Positions 1-8,557 of a stretch of 64,000 nucleotides of DNA are shown piece by piece; the first letter of the stretch is position 1; each line of letters starts with the position of its first letter. The notes beneath the pieces were generated by a model that saw only the letters and a program-made list of their open reading frames with translations, had not been told where the DNA came from and made no database searches. This DNA is from Vibrio hannami (GTDB taxonomy: Bacteria; Pseudomonadota; Gammaproteobacteria; Enterobacterales; Vibrionaceae), in NCBI RefSeq assembly GCF_029589055.1, contig NZ_JARQZP010000006.1, forward strand, positions 62,001-126,000, written 5' to 3'. Both the position numbers and the translations under genes were made by a program.

Positions 1-1
1 C

Positions 2-670
2 GCGATCTTCGAGCTTCTGGAAATCGATTCAATGACTCTTGCTGGCGGCGCGCTTCGCGAAGGTATGGTCTATGAGATGATGCCGGAAATGCGTCAGAGC
101 GATATTCGTAGCAGAACGATTAACAGTGTTCAGAGTCGTTATCAGATAGATAAGCTCTATGGTGAACAGGTATCCAAGTTAGCACTTACTCTTCTTGAGC
201 AATGCGGTAGTCAAACGTGGATTGCTGAACCACAAGCTGCTTATCTGTTAGAAACAGTGACAAAACTTCATGAGATAGGTCTTTCTATCGACTTTAAAAA
301 GGGAGGTGAGCATAGCGCCTACCTTCTTAATAGTCTTGATCTTCCGGGCTTTACCAGGGCACAAAAGCATCTGTTAGCAGAACTGGCACGTCGTTACCGA
401 GAACAACTCAGTTCAATACCGGAGCAACACGCTGTTTCTGCTGAAAGCAGTATGCGACTTCTTCGATTGTTACGCCTATCTGTGCTTCTCTCTCATCGAA
501 GAGATGTTAGCCTGCAGCCAGAATTTGAGTTAACCGCTAATGGTAATGCGCTAACGCTTAGCATTCAAAAGCAATGGCTGGATAAGAATCCCCTGACCTA
601 TGCAGAACTGGAAATTGAAGCAAACCGTCAAAGCGATATGGGCTGGCCTCTGGTTATTGAAGCGAAATAG
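2..670 (+). CDS. gppA: Guanosine pentaphosphate phosphatase / exopolyphosphatase, C-terminal part (5' truncated by window)
   Basis: The frame is open from base 2, so only the C-terminal ~223 residues are present. The first residues carry the conserved block of Ppx/GppA enzymes ([17 protein letters not shown]), which closes the ASKHA phosphatase fold. An all-helical HD-like domain follows, with [11 protein letters not shown] and [16 protein letters not shown] typical of the family. The enzymes hydrolyse pppGpp to ppGpp and/or polyphosphate in the cytoplasm, linking it to the stringent response. GppA is preferred over Ppx because the protein stops soon after the HD-like domain, but the N-terminal part needed to separate them is missing. 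A terminator hairpin follows at 691-726. Confidence 0.85.
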   Translation, partial: AIFELLEIDSMTLAGGALREGMVYEMMPEMRQSDIRSRTINSVQSRYQIDKLYGEQVSKLALTLLEQCGSQTWIAEPQAAYLLETVTKLHEIGLSIDFKKGGEHSAYLLNSLDLPGFTRAQKHLLAELARRYREQLSSIPEQHAVSAESSMRLLRLLRLSVLLSHRRDVSLQPEFELTANGNALTLSIQKQWLDKNPLTYAELEIEANRQSDMGWPLVIEAK

Positions 671-690
671 TTTACCTACATCCAAATACA

Positions 691-728
691 AAAAAGCTTG
701 TCACTCTATTTGAGGACAAGCTTTTTCT
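691..728. terminator. Bidirectional rho-independent terminator between gppA and yhhQ
   Basis: An A-rich arm (691-702) pairs with a T-rich arm (715-726) to give an 11-12 bp stem with about a 12-nt loop. Because one side begins with A5 and the other ends with T5, it can end transcription of the two convergent genes from both sides. Confidence 0.85.
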
Positions 729-748
729 TTATCTGAATTTCTTAATGC

Positions 749-1420
749 TTAAGCGTTTACACCAGCAATATTTAGCTCTGGGTTAACTGCCGTCAGTTTC
801 TTAACAAGGTAGTTCAGCAATACACCGTACATTGGAACAAACAGTCCTAAGCTGATAACCAGTTTAAAGCCGTAATCCACCAGCGCGATTTCTGTCCAGT
901 GTTCAGCCATAAATGGATCAGGACTCTGATAGAAAGCAATCGCAAAGAATGCCAACGTATCTAATGCATTACCAAAAAGCGTCGAACAAGTTGGTGCTAC
1001 CCACCACTGTTTCAGCTGACGAAGGCGGTTAAATACCTGCACATCCAGGATCTGCCCTAGCAGGTAAGCCATAAAGCTAGCAATAGCGATACGCGCGACA
1101 AACAGGTTGAATTCGCCTAGCGGAGCCAGTCCCTGAAACTGACCTTCATAGAACATAACTGACAAGATGTAAGAAGCAGCCAGTGCTGGAAGCATTACAA
1201 GGAAGATGATTTTTCTCGCTAACTTAGCGCCAAAGATACGAACTGTCAGATCGGTAGCAAGAAAGATAAACGGAAAAGTGAATGCGCCCCAGGTCGTGTG
1301 CATACCAAAGATAGTAAATGGAATCTGAACAAGGTAGTTGCTTGACGCAATAATTACCAAATGAAACAGAACAAGGACAGATAGTGCTTTGCGCATTTGC
1401 GCAGGGGTAAAGTTACTCAT
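749..1420 (-). CDS. yhhQ: Queuosine precursor (7-cyano-7-deazaguanine) transporter, YhhQ family
   Basis: A 223-residue inner-membrane protein with about six hydrophobic segments. The family pattern (FPFIFLATDLTVRIFG near residue 48, and later SFMAYLLGQILDVQVFNRLR and STLFGNALDTLAFF) matches YhhQ/COG1738 transporters. These import preQ0/preQ1 for queuosine modification of tRNA wobble bases. The gene is monocistronic, convergent with gppA, and lies behind a promoter at 1515-1542 and a likely preQ1-I riboswitch at 1427-1462, which independently supports the assignment. The ATG at 1420 lies 7 nt from the AAGG sequence that forms the 3' end of the aptamer. Confidence 0.9.
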   Translation of the reverse strand: MSNFTPAQMRKALSVLVLFHLVIIASSNYLVQIPFTIFGMHTTWGAFTFPFIFLATDLTVRIFGAKLARKIIFLVMLPALAASYILSVMFYEGQFQGLAPLGEFNLFVARIAIASFMAYLLGQILDVQVFNRLRQLKQWWVAPTCSTLFGNALDTLAFFAIAFYQSPDPFMAEHWTEIALVDYGFKLVISLGLFVPMYGVLLNYLVKKLTAVNPELNIAGVNA

Positions 1421-1426
1421 ATTGTA

Positions 1427-1462
1427 CCTTTTTGGTTTTGCTTGGGGTAGAGGGAACCCAAG
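1427..1462 (-). promoter_or_regulatory. Probable preQ1-I riboswitch in the yhhQ leader
   Basis: On the minus strand a CUUGGG / CCCAAG stem encloses a short C-rich loop. It is followed by an A-rich tail (CAAAACCAAAAAGG) that ends in the Shine-Dalgarno bases just before the yhhQ start. This is the layout of the class I preQ1 aptamer: one small hairpin, a ligand-pairing C just before the 3' strand of the stem, and an A-rich tail that folds back so the loop C bases pair with AGG. It closely resembles the Thermoanaerobacter aptamer, which also ends in AAGG. It is expected to close the ribosome site when preQ1 is present. Confidence 0.7.
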
Positions 1463-1514
1463 TGAGCAAATGCTCTGGTTAACAAATTTATATGCTCATT
1501 AAGAGCGGGCGGCG

Positions 1515-1542
1515 ATTATACATTAATCAGTTTTGGCTGCAA
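1515..1542 (-). promoter_or_regulatory. Sigma-70 promoter of yhhQ
   Basis: On the minus strand a TTGCAG -35 (1537-1542) and a consensus TATAAT -10 (1515-1520) are separated by 16 bases. Transcription would start about 85 bases upstream of yhhQ, so the preQ1-like aptamer is in the mRNA. Confidence 0.7.
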
Positions 1543-1732
1543 TAGGTTAAAAAATAGCAAACGTTTTAATGAAGGGATATTTTTTAGAATGGCAGCCATA
1601 CGCAACAAAGGTAAGGGTGTACTTACGTAAAAACGCTGTAAATACATCCCTGTACGCCTAATTTTTCTTCCATGAAAAATAGGTTTTACTCCGGAGCATC
1701 CCAAGCTTCATACCAAGCACTAAAAACTATGT
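1543..1732. other. Intergenic stretch upstream of the yhhQ promoter; possible interspersed repeat
   Basis: No gene is supported here. A 62-codon frame on the minus strand (1516-1704) runs through the yhhQ promoter and has no ribosome site or family resemblance. The part at about 1600-1690, with a segment ACGCTGTAAATACATCCC, reminds me of interspersed intergenic repeats of gamma-proteobacteria, but I cannot test copy number. Confidence 0.3.
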
Positions 1733-2035
1733 TTAGAACCCGGCTCTAAACAACTTTGCTAAGTACTCCAGCTCTTCTTTATTCTCAATAGGAGCTAGAG
1801 CTTCCAGCCAGATTGACTCGCTGTAATGCTCCGCCTTGAGCATTAACTTGCAGCCTTCGAAGTCAATCAGCCATGAGTGGATATCTGCGTCAGTCTGCTT
1901 TTCTACAATAGTGGCAGAAAGTGTGGAAACCAGTTTTTCTCCCAGAGCAGGATAAGAGTCAAAATCAAATGAAGGCGAAGAGAGGATTAATTTGCCCTCT
2001 TCTTGTATATATTCCACCAGCCCAAAATCAGCCAT
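1733..2035 (-). CDS. Small conserved protein, DUF3630-like, overlapping recQ
   Basis: A 100-residue soluble acidic protein. The block [20 protein letters not shown] followed by IWLEAL resembles the DUF3630 family of Vibrio and Shewanella, for which no function is known to me. It starts 8 bases inside the end of recQ (its ATG precedes the recQ TGA), so it is probably translated by coupling from the same mRNA. I see no signal peptide, membrane segment or catalytic motif. The family name is from memory of its sequence style; the existence of the gene is well supported by its length and overlap. Confidence 0.7.
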   Translation of the reverse strand: MADFGLVEYIQEEGKLILSSPSFDFDSYPALGEKLVSTLSATIVEKQTDADIHSWLIDFEGCKLMLKAEHYSESIWLEALAPIENKEELEYLAKLFRAGF

Positions 2036-3863
2036 TAGTGATGTGCTCCTGTATCAGGTCTAAGAAAGGATCGGCGTATCTGTCTAGCTTAACCTGTCCT
2101 ACACCATTTACCGCAAGCATTTCACCGTAGGAGGTTGGTAATATCTCAGCCATATCAATTAGAGTTGCATCACTGAAAACAACGTATGGTGGTATGTCAT
2201 TATCATCTGCAATCGACTTTCTTAGCTTACGCAATTTAGCAAATAACGGTTTATCGTAATTCTTGCTTGTTAGTTTTTCTGACTTGGCAGAACGAGCAGC
2301 GGTGTCCAAGCGAGGAACGGCTAGTTCTAAGGTACGCTCTCCACGAAGCAGTGGCCGCGCTTCTTCCGTTAACTGTAGTGTTGAGCTACGAGTGATGTTC
2401 TGGAACAGCAGCCCTTTGTGGATAAGCTGACGCATGATACTGATCCAGTAGTCATGACTGTGTTCTCTGCCAATCCCATAAGTAGAAAGCTTATCGTGGC
2501 CATTTTCTCTTACACGAATATTCTGCATGCCGCGAAGTACTTCAACCACGTAGCCCATGCCAAAGCCCTGATTTACCCGGTATACACAAGAAAGCGCCTT
2601 TTGAGCTGCTTCCGTCGCATCAAAGTGTTTTGGCGGGTCCAGGCAAATATCGCAGTTCCCGCATGGCTCATGGCGATACTCACCAAAATAATTAAGCAGA
2701 ACTTGTCTGCGGCAGGTTTGGGCCTCAGCAAATGCGCTCATGGCATTGAGCTTATGGCTTTCAACTTGCTTTTGCGGCCCATCTTCCTTCTCGTCGAGCA
2801 TTCTACGCAACCAGCCAATATCGGCCGGATCGTAAAGCATCATCGCTTCAGCCGGTAATCCATCCCTCCCCGCTCGACCAGTTTCCTGATAGTAAGATTC
2901 GATATTTCTTGGGATATCAAAATGAACAACAAACCGAACGTTTGGCTTGTTAATACCCATACCAAAAGCGACTGTTGCAACAACTATCTGGATATCATCG
3001 CGCTGGAAGGCTTCCTGAACATAGGCGCGTTCGTCAGCATCCATACCTGCATGATAGCCAGCAGCACGGATATGGTTGTTGCAAAGCTTTTCCGTCAGCA
3101 TTTCAACTTTCTTTCTGCTACCACAGTAGATAATGCCGCACTGCCCGCGTTGATCTGCAAGGAAACGAATCACCTGAGATACTGGCTTATGCTTTTCTAT
3201 CAGGTTGTATCGGATATTTGGCCTGTCAAAGCTACCAAGGTAGATATGCGGATCATTGAGTTGGAGGCGCGATACGATATCCTTACGGGTTGCATCATCA
3301 GCAGTTGCTGTCAGCGCCATTACAGGCACATAAGGGAATTGAGCCTTCAACTGACCTAGTGCAGCATACTCAGGGCGAAAGTCATGCCCCCACTGAGAGA
3401 TACAATGCGCTTCATCTACCGCTATCATAGAAAGGTTCAGATAACTGAGGCGCTCAAGAAAGTCGTTAGTAAGTACCCGCTCAGGTGAAACATAGATAAG
3501 CTTTAGCTTTCCCTGATTCATTCGGTTATAAACCGCTATTAACTCTTCTCTTGGCATAGATGAGTTAACACATTCAGCAGCAACACCGTTCGCTTTAAGT
3601 TGATCAACTTGATCTTTCATCAAGGAGATCAAAGGAGAGATCACCAAAGTGATCCCTTCATGGATCAATGCAGGAATCTGATAACAAAGAGATTTACCAC
3701 GACCTGTGGGCATTATGACCAGGCTATCCTGACCATCTAAAGCAGACTCAATGACCTCTTCCTGCCCTTCCCTAAAGTCTTGATAACCGAATACATCCTC
3801 CAGAACACCTTTTGCGTTCAGTAGTGATGAATCCGAGTTTTCAGCCAGAAGAGTTGATGTCAT
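2028..3863 (-). CDS. recQ: ATP-dependent DNA helicase RecQ
   Basis: A 611-residue superfamily 2 helicase, the usual length for RecQ. The order is: a Q-motif region ([10 protein letters not shown]), Walker A at about 53-58 (TGRGKS, where TGGGKS is more common), DEAH box followed by [13 protein letters not shown], and motif VI ([10 protein letters not shown]). A RecQ-Ct zinc site (CRRQ..., then CGNCDIC) and an HRDC domain at the C-terminus follow. It unwinds 3'-5' DNA in RecF-pathway recombination and fork repair. The ATG at 3863 is the first sensible start. It is divergent from rarD and is followed, with overlap, by a small DUF3630-like gene. Confidence 0.97.
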   Translation of the reverse strand: MTSTLLAENSDSSLLNAKGVLEDVFGYQDFREGQEEVIESALDGQDSLVIMPTGRGKSLCYQIPALIHEGITLVISPLISLMKDQVDQLKANGVAAECVNSSMPREELIAVYNRMNQGKLKLIYVSPERVLTNDFLERLSYLNLSMIAVDEAHCISQWGHDFRPEYAALGQLKAQFPYVPVMALTATADDATRKDIVSRLQLNDPHIYLGSFDRPNIRYNLIEKHKPVSQVIRFLADQRGQCGIIYCGSRKKVEMLTEKLCNNHIRAAGYHAGMDADERAYVQEAFQRDDIQIVVATVAFGMGINKPNVRFVVHFDIPRNIESYYQETGRAGRDGLPAEAMMLYDPADIGWLRRMLDEKEDGPQKQVESHKLNAMSAFAEAQTCRRQVLLNYFGEYRHEPCGNCDICLDPPKHFDATEAAQKALSCVYRVNQGFGMGYVVEVLRGMQNIRVRENGHDKLSTYGIGREHSHDYWISIMRQLIHKGLLFQNITRSSTLQLTEEARPLLRGERTLELAVPRLDTAARSAKSEKLTSKNYDKPLFAKLRKLRKSIADDNDIPPYVVFSDATLIDMAEILPTSYGEMLAVNGVGQVKLDRYADPFLDLIQEHITNG

Positions 3864-4017
3864 TTTGTTTCCGGAAAGTTGAGAATAGCCGTAAGTTGGC
3901 TCGCCATTGTAGTGGTCTTTAAATTCGAATTAAACCGTAATTTGTTCGCAGGATAACTGAATAACTCTTATACTGGACAACTTCACAATAAAATCATACC
4001 AATAGCCATAAACCATA

Positions 4018-4932
4018 ATGACCACAGAACAACAACAGCGAGCACGTCAGGGCGTATTTTTTGCGCTTGGTGCGTACACCATGTGGGGAATTGCCCCAAT
4101 CTACTTTAAGGCTTTAACAGAAGTTCCCGCTCTGGAGATATTATCTCACCGAATTATCTGGTCTTTCTTTGTTCTTGCCGGATTAATCCAGGTCAGTCGC
4201 CAATGGAATACCGTCATCGATGTATTAAAGGATAAAAAGAAGCTTCTTATACTCACTGCCACGGCTTTATTGGTAGGAGGTAACTGGCTCCTATTTATCT
4301 GGTCGGTTAACTCAGATCATATGCTGGATGCCAGTCTGGGTTACTACATAAACCCGCTGTTTAATGTATTGCTGGGAATGATCTTTCTAGGTGAAAGGCT
4401 TAGAAAACTGCAATGGGTTGCCGTGACGCTGGCGTTTATAGGTGTAATGATCCAGGTGATCGCCTTTGGATCGGTTCCATATGTTGCATTAGCGCTCGCG
4501 ACATCATTTGGGTTATACGGGTTATTACGAAAAAAAGTGAACCTGAATGCTCAGGTAGGGCTTTTTATTGAAACCATGGTATTGATACCCGGCGCGGCTA
4601 TATACTTGTTCGCTATAGCGAACACCGCCACTTCAGATCTGTTTAACAACTCAACCACTCTTAATGTTCTTTTGCTTAGTGCGGGTATTGTTACTACAGC
4701 TCCATTGCTCTGTTTTAATGCAGCAGCGACAAGGCTTATGCTCTCCACCTTGGGATTTTTCCAGTACATTGGTCCAAGTTTGATGTTTATCCTTGCCGTT
4801 ACGATTTACGGAGAACCCTTCAATCACGATAAAGCCATCACATTTGCCTTTATTTGGGCGGCTTTGCTTCTGTTTAGTTTCGATGGAATTAAGGTAAGCG
4901 CCCGAAAACGTAAAGCAGCTATAGCTCAGTAA
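4018..4932 (+). CDS. rarD: RarD-type EamA family permease
   Basis: A 304-residue inner-membrane protein with about ten transmembrane helices. The start ARQGVFFALGAYTMWGIAPIYFK and the block LLVGGNWLLFIWSVN are typical of RarD, a DMT-superfamily permease (first noted through a chloramphenicol-sensitivity locus). Its substrate is not settled. The ATG at 4018 follows a 154-base gap shared with divergent recQ. A GC-rich hairpin without a clear T tract lies just downstream (4949-4965). Confidence 0.9.
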   Translation: MTTEQQQRARQGVFFALGAYTMWGIAPIYFKALTEVPALEILSHRIIWSFFVLAGLIQVSRQWNTVIDVLKDKKKLLILTATALLVGGNWLLFIWSVNSDHMLDASLGYYINPLFNVLLGMIFLGERLRKLQWVAVTLAFIGVMIQVIAFGSVPYVALALATSFGLYGLLRKKVNLNAQVGLFIETMVLIPGAAIYLFAIANTATSDLFNNSTTLNVLLLSAGIVTTAPLLCFNAAATRLMLSTLGFFQYIGPSLMFILAVTIYGEPFNHDKAITFAFIWAALLLFSFDGIKVSARKRKAAIAQ

Positions 4933-5143
4933 TCTATTTTCCTTCCAGGCCCGGTATTACCGGGCTAAACCACTGAAACGGAATGTTAAATTTATAACAC
5001 TTACAAATATTACCACCCCTTCCATAGCCCTACTTTTACATAAATACTCAGCAAAACGTTCATAAATCCACCACAATGCATAGTTATGCACTGCCACTTG
5101 TTAATAAATTATTACACTTCGTTACGATATCTACTCTTTTGTT

Positions 5144-5161
5144 TGTGCGAGATCTCTTACA
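5144..5161 (+). promoter_or_regulatory. VarA/GacA (UvrY)-type binding site upstream of csrB
   Basis: The 18-base sequence TGTGCG-AGATCT-CTTACA fits the GacA-family consensus TGTAAG-N6-CTTACA with two mismatches in the left half. It lies about 160 bases upstream of the csrB start, the distance range seen for GacA/UvrY control of CsrB-type RNAs. The rest of 4933-5320 shows no gene. Confidence 0.75.
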
Positions 5162-5285
5162 GAGACGTAAGCAATAGTATCTTTAACCCATAAGCCATAT
5201 TTACGAACCATCAATAACCCATTGTTTTAATTCACCTTAATCATTATTGCTCTATTCTCACTCAGTTGTAGTCCATTTCACCTCC

Positions 5286-5313
5286 TTGCTGAATTACCTA
5301 TAAAGAGTAATAT
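5286..5313 (+). promoter_or_regulatory. Promoter of csrB
   Basis: A -35 TTGCTG (5286-5291) and a -10 TAATAT (5308-5313) are spaced by 16 bases and place the start 7-8 bases downstream, at the G of GTCGGCAGGGAG. That 5' end closely matches the start of E. coli CsrB (GTCGACAGGGAG). Confidence 0.65.
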
Positions 5314-5320
5314 TTAACTT

Positions 5321-5729
5321 GTCGGCAGGGAGCTGATAAGGAATGGAAAGCACCACGGATTGGTAATCTTCAGGAAGAAGATTCGGTTATTCAGGATGAG
5401 TAATCGGCAAAGGAAAGCGAAACGGACATTGAATGGAATCGATAGTAACTAGGATGGTTGCTAGCAAGGATATGCAATGGACACCTCTGGATGAGGCAAG
5501 GACTTAACATCAGGAAGATGTAAGGGACACCGCTCAGGGAACAAGTGATGCGCGCTAACGAGGATTGTTAGCTGATCAGGATAAGATCAAGGACACCGCT
5601 AGGAAGGCGACGAAAGGATTAAGCTGAAGGAAACAGCACACTATCATGGATTAGATGCATGGAGCACTTTTAGTAGCCGGATTGCTGCGAGTAAGACTAT
5701 GGCCCCGATACGCAAGTATCGGGGCTTTT
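5321..5729 (+). ncRNA. csrB: CsrB-family sRNA (CsrA-sequestering)
   Basis: About 400 bases with 26 GGA triplets, many in AGGA, AAGGA or CAGGAAGATG contexts and several in hairpin-loop settings, but no coding frame. The 5' end resembles E. coli CsrB and the 3' end is a strong terminator (5702-5729). Such RNAs bind many CsrA dimers and relieve repression of target mRNAs. Vibrio normally has several CsrB/C/D copies controlled by VarS/VarA, and one of them lies beside uvrD, as here. Which of the Vibrio copies this corresponds to cannot be told from the window. Confidence 0.93.
5702..5729 (+). terminator. Terminator of csrB
   Basis: A perfect 10-bp stem (GCCCCGATAC / GTATCGGGGC) with a GCAA tetraloop is followed by TTTTCTT. 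It is also close enough to the end of uvrD (5760, opposite strand) to work on the convergent transcript. Confidence 0.92.
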
Positions 5730-5759
5730 CTTATATGTGCCTTAAAAAGAAACTGAGAC

Positions 5760-7931
5760 CTACATGGTCTCCAGTTTTGCATACTGAGTAACCAGCCACT
5801 TAATACCTTCACCATTGAAAGCAACCTGAACGCGACTCTGCGGCCCGCTACCTTCGAAGTTAATAATGGTGCCTTCTCCAAACTTAGGATGTTTAACACG
5901 CTGCCCCAGATTAAACCCTGTTTCGTTGAAGCTCTGTTTCACACTGGCCTGGCTAAACCTACCTGTGGTTGCAGGTCGACTAACCTGTGCCTTCATCCTG
6001 ACTTCTTCAAGGCACTCTTCCGGTAGTTCTCTGATAAACCTGGATGGCTTATGATATTTGTCCTGACCATACAGACGGCGCATTTCGGCATAGGTTATAT
6101 AAAGCTTTTCCATTGCCCGGGTCATACCAACATAACAAAGACGACGTTCTTCTTCTAAACGCCCAGCTTCTTCAGCCGACATCTGACTTGGGAACATACC
6201 TTCTTCGACACCGACCATAAATACCAAAGGAAATTCCAGGCCTTTCGCACTGTGAAGCGTCATAAGCTGAACAGCATCATCGAACTCATCAGCCTGGCCT
6301 TCTCCTGCTTCCAAAGCTGCATGAGATAAGAACGCTGATAGCAGTGTCATCTCCTCAGCTTCCTCTGGCTTTTCAAACTGTCTTGTTGCGGTAACGAGTT
6401 CCTCTAAGTTCTCTATACGTGCTTTAGACTTCTCACCCTTTTCCTGTTCGTACATTGCAAACAAACCAGACGCCTTGATCACATGGTCGGTTTGTTCATG
6501 CAGCGACATCTCTGTCGTGTCATCTTCTAGAGCGTTAATCAGCTCGATAAAGCGGCTCATCGCCCCTGCAGCACGGCCAGCAAGAACCTTCTCTTCAACC
6601 AATGCAACACTCGCTTCCCACATAGTTGCGCCACGATCTCGCGCAGCAAAACGAATCGTCTCCAGCGTTTTGTCACCCAGCCCTCGGGTTGGAGTATTAA
6701 CGATACGCTCAAAAGACGAGTCATCATTTCGGTTTGCCATTAATCTCAGGTAACTCAACGCATCTTTAATTTCCTGACGTTCGAAGAACCGCATACCACC
6801 ATAGATTCGGTAAGGAAGGCCTGCTTGTATTAGCGCTTCTTCCAGAACACGTGACTGTGCGTTGTTTCGGTATAGCAGCGCGGTATCAGTTAAGACTCCA
6901 CCTTTGTCCTGCCATTCCTTAATTTTATTTACTGCAAAGCGAGCCTCATCTAACTCGTTGTAGGCTGAATAGACTGAGATTGGTTCGCCTTCCGCGCCAT
7001 CTGTCCAGAGATCTTTACCAAGACGCTCAGTGTTGTTTGAGATCAACTCGTTGGCAGCGTTCAGTATGGTTTTGGTTGAACGGTAGTTCTGTTCCAGACG
7101 AATAGTATTAACGGAAGGAAACTCTTCGGTAAATCGGTGGATATTTTCAATCTTCGCACCACGCCAGCCATAGATGGACTGATCATCATCACCAACAATC
7201 ATCACTTTACATTCCGGGCCAGCCATCATTCTTAGCCATGCGTATTGAATGTTGTTAGTATCCTGAAACTCATCAACAAGGATGTGTTTAAATCGAGCCT
7301 GGTAATGTTCACGGATAAATTTATTATCCCTAAGAAGCTCATGAGCCCTTAGCAGTATCTCCGCGAAATCCACCAGCCCGGCTCTGTCGCAAGCTTCTTG
7401 ATACGCTTTATAGATCTGCAGCCAGGTTTTGGTCACGGGATCATTGTAGGCATCGATATGGTTAGGCCTAAGTCCTTCGTCCTTTTTACCATTAATCCAC
7501 CATGCTGCTTGTCGGGCTGGCCACTGCTTCTCATCCAGATTCTGCGCTTTAATCAGTCGTCTTAGCAGTCGTTGCTGATCTTCAGAATCAATGATTTGGA
7601 AGTCTTCTGGTAGTTTAGCGTCTAGATAATGAGCTCTTAGAATGCGGTGGCAAATTCCATGAAAAGTACCATTCCACATCCCAGATGCACTTCCCATCAT
7701 TAGCTCTTCAATCCTGCCTCGCATCTCAGCAGCTGCTTTGTTGGTAAACGTAACGGACATGATTGAAAACGGGGATGCCTGTTCTATCGACATTAGCCAC
7801 GCAATTCGATGAACCAAAACTCGCGTCTTACCACTACCTGCACCGGCCAATACAAGCATGTTTTCTAGAGGAGAAGCCACAGCCTCCCGCTGTTTATCGT
7901 TAAGGCCATCAAGAAGTAGAGATGCGTCCAT
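5760..7931 (-). CDS. uvrD: DNA helicase II UvrD
   Basis: A 723-residue superfamily 1A helicase. The start at 7931 (MDASLLLDGLNDKQREAV) aligns with E. coli UvrD; a frame-compatible ATG seven codons upstream is less likely. Walker A AGAGSGKT lies at 29-36, then the Walker B region DEFQDTN near 220, motif III (GDDDQSIYGWRGA), LEQNYRST, and the motif V/VI region (TLHSAKGLEF, then LCYVGMTRA). The C-terminal tail (GFNLGQRVKHPKFGEGTI) is the Tudor-like RNA-polymerase-binding domain. It acts in nucleotide-excision and mismatch repair. A LexA-type box lies just upstream. Confidence 0.97.
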   Translation of the reverse strand: MDASLLLDGLNDKQREAVASPLENMLVLAGAGSGKTRVLVHRIAWLMSIEQASPFSIMSVTFTNKAAAEMRGRIEELMMGSASGMWNGTFHGICHRILRAHYLDAKLPEDFQIIDSEDQQRLLRRLIKAQNLDEKQWPARQAAWWINGKKDEGLRPNHIDAYNDPVTKTWLQIYKAYQEACDRAGLVDFAEILLRAHELLRDNKFIREHYQARFKHILVDEFQDTNNIQYAWLRMMAGPECKVMIVGDDDQSIYGWRGAKIENIHRFTEEFPSVNTIRLEQNYRSTKTILNAANELISNNTERLGKDLWTDGAEGEPISVYSAYNELDEARFAVNKIKEWQDKGGVLTDTALLYRNNAQSRVLEEALIQAGLPYRIYGGMRFFERQEIKDALSYLRLMANRNDDSSFERIVNTPTRGLGDKTLETIRFAARDRGATMWEASVALVEEKVLAGRAAGAMSRFIELINALEDDTTEMSLHEQTDHVIKASGLFAMYEQEKGEKSKARIENLEELVTATRQFEKPEEAEEMTLLSAFLSHAALEAGEGQADEFDDAVQLMTLHSAKGLEFPLVFMVGVEEGMFPSQMSAEEAGRLEEERRLCYVGMTRAMEKLYITYAEMRRLYGQDKYHKPSRFIRELPEECLEEVRMKAQVSRPATTGRFSQASVKQSFNETGFNLGQRVKHPKFGEGTIINFEGSGPQSRVQVAFNGEGIKWLVTQYAKLETM

Positions 7932-7951
7932 CAGTTCACCAAACCATATCA

Positions 7952-7967
7952 CTGTTTATTTATACAT
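7952..7967 (-). promoter_or_regulatory. LexA (SOS) box of uvrD
   Basis: CTGT-TTATTTAT-ACAT on the plus strand differs from CTGT-N8-ACAG at one outer base. It lies 21-36 bases upstream of the uvrD ATG. A consensus TATAAT -10 on the minus strand at 7976-7981 puts the transcript start right at its edge, so LexA binding would block initiation. uvrD is SOS-regulated in E. coli. Confidence 0.7.
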
Positions 7968-8216
7968 GTTCGGCCATTATACCCCAACTCACGATAAACT
8001 CACTCTCCTAAAACCAGAAACAACCAGTGGAAATAGCTCTAAAATACAATTAGTTAATAATTTTCCTCACAATTAATTCCAAAAAACATGAATTTAATTG
8101 AAAGTTTTCTCTCCTAATCGAGTCCTTATCAACAAGCCAGTTGCAGATATGCTCAACATCAATAAAACGCGACTGAGCCCATAAAACCCAAAGGAAATAA
8201 CTTCGAGGAATTTAGA

Positions 8217-8477
8217 ATGAAAAAGTCAAACATTGCTGTAACTGCTGCTGTTTCTAGCCTTCTTGCTATCGGTGCTACTGCCCTAACAACAACTCAGGCA
8301 ATCGCTGCAGATAAAGAAAAGTGCTACGGCGTTGCTAAAGCGGGTAAAAACGACTGCGCAACTAAGACAAGCTCTTGCGCTGGTACTTCAAAAGAAGATT
8401 TTCAGAAGGACGCTTTCATCGTAGTTCCTAAAGGACTTTGCGATCGTCTTGCTGGTGGAAGCACCTCATCTAGCTAA
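8217..8477 (+). CDS. bufA: Bufferin-type RiPP precursor (DUF2282 family), exported copper-binding peptide
   Basis: An 86-residue precursor. Residues 1-30 are a Sec signal peptide (KK, then an Ala/Leu-rich core, cut predicted near TTTQAIA). The mature part carries four cysteines, at 36, 47, 54 and 75, in contexts KCYG, KNDC, SSCAG and KGLCD, the signature of DUF2282/BufA1 precursors. In the studied bufferins the paired enzyme converts cysteines to thiooxazole-type heterocycles and the product buffers periplasmic copper. A good ribosome site (GAGGAA) precedes the ATG. It heads bufABC-doxX, but a strong terminator hairpin separates it from bufB. Metal specificity here is inferred from the family. 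Confidence 0.88.
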   Translation: MKKSNIAVTAAVSSLLAIGATALTTTQAIAADKEKCYGVAKAGKNDCATKTSSCAGTSKEDFQKDAFIVVPKGLCDRLAGGSTSSS

Positions 8478-8489
8478 TCTCTTTAGTTC

Positions 8490-8526
8490 AAAAAGCATTT
8501 GGACACCCATGATCCAAATGCTTTTT
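8490..8526 (+). terminator. Strong hairpin between bufA and bufB (internal terminator/attenuator)
   Basis: A perfect 14-bp stem (8490-8503 with 8513-8526) with a 9-nt loop, A5 at its foot and T5 at its end. It lies 13 bases after the bufA stop and ends 32 bases before the bufB ATG, so most transcripts should end here. This would give much precursor RNA and little enzyme RNA, or the hairpin may protect the 3' end of the bufA message. Confidence 0.85.
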
Positions 8527-8557
8527 GAGCTGTACATCAGCCCTCAAAGGAAATGCT

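Noticed and set aside
1516..1704. 62-codon frame on the minus strand upstream of yhhQ
   Set aside because: It spans the yhhQ promoter, has no ribosome site and no family resemblance; likely chance or repeat-derived.
2418..3359. Two open frames of about 145 codons on the plus strand
   Set aside because: They are antisense to recQ, which is clearly coding, and lack any recognised motif.
4949..4965. GC-rich hairpin after rarD as a terminator
   Set aside because: The stem is good but no T run follows on either strand; kept only as a note under rarD.
5321..5729. Direct-repeat or CRISPR-like reading of the repeated GGA-containing segments
   Set aside because: Spacing is irregular, there are no constant repeats, and the features fit a CsrB RNA.
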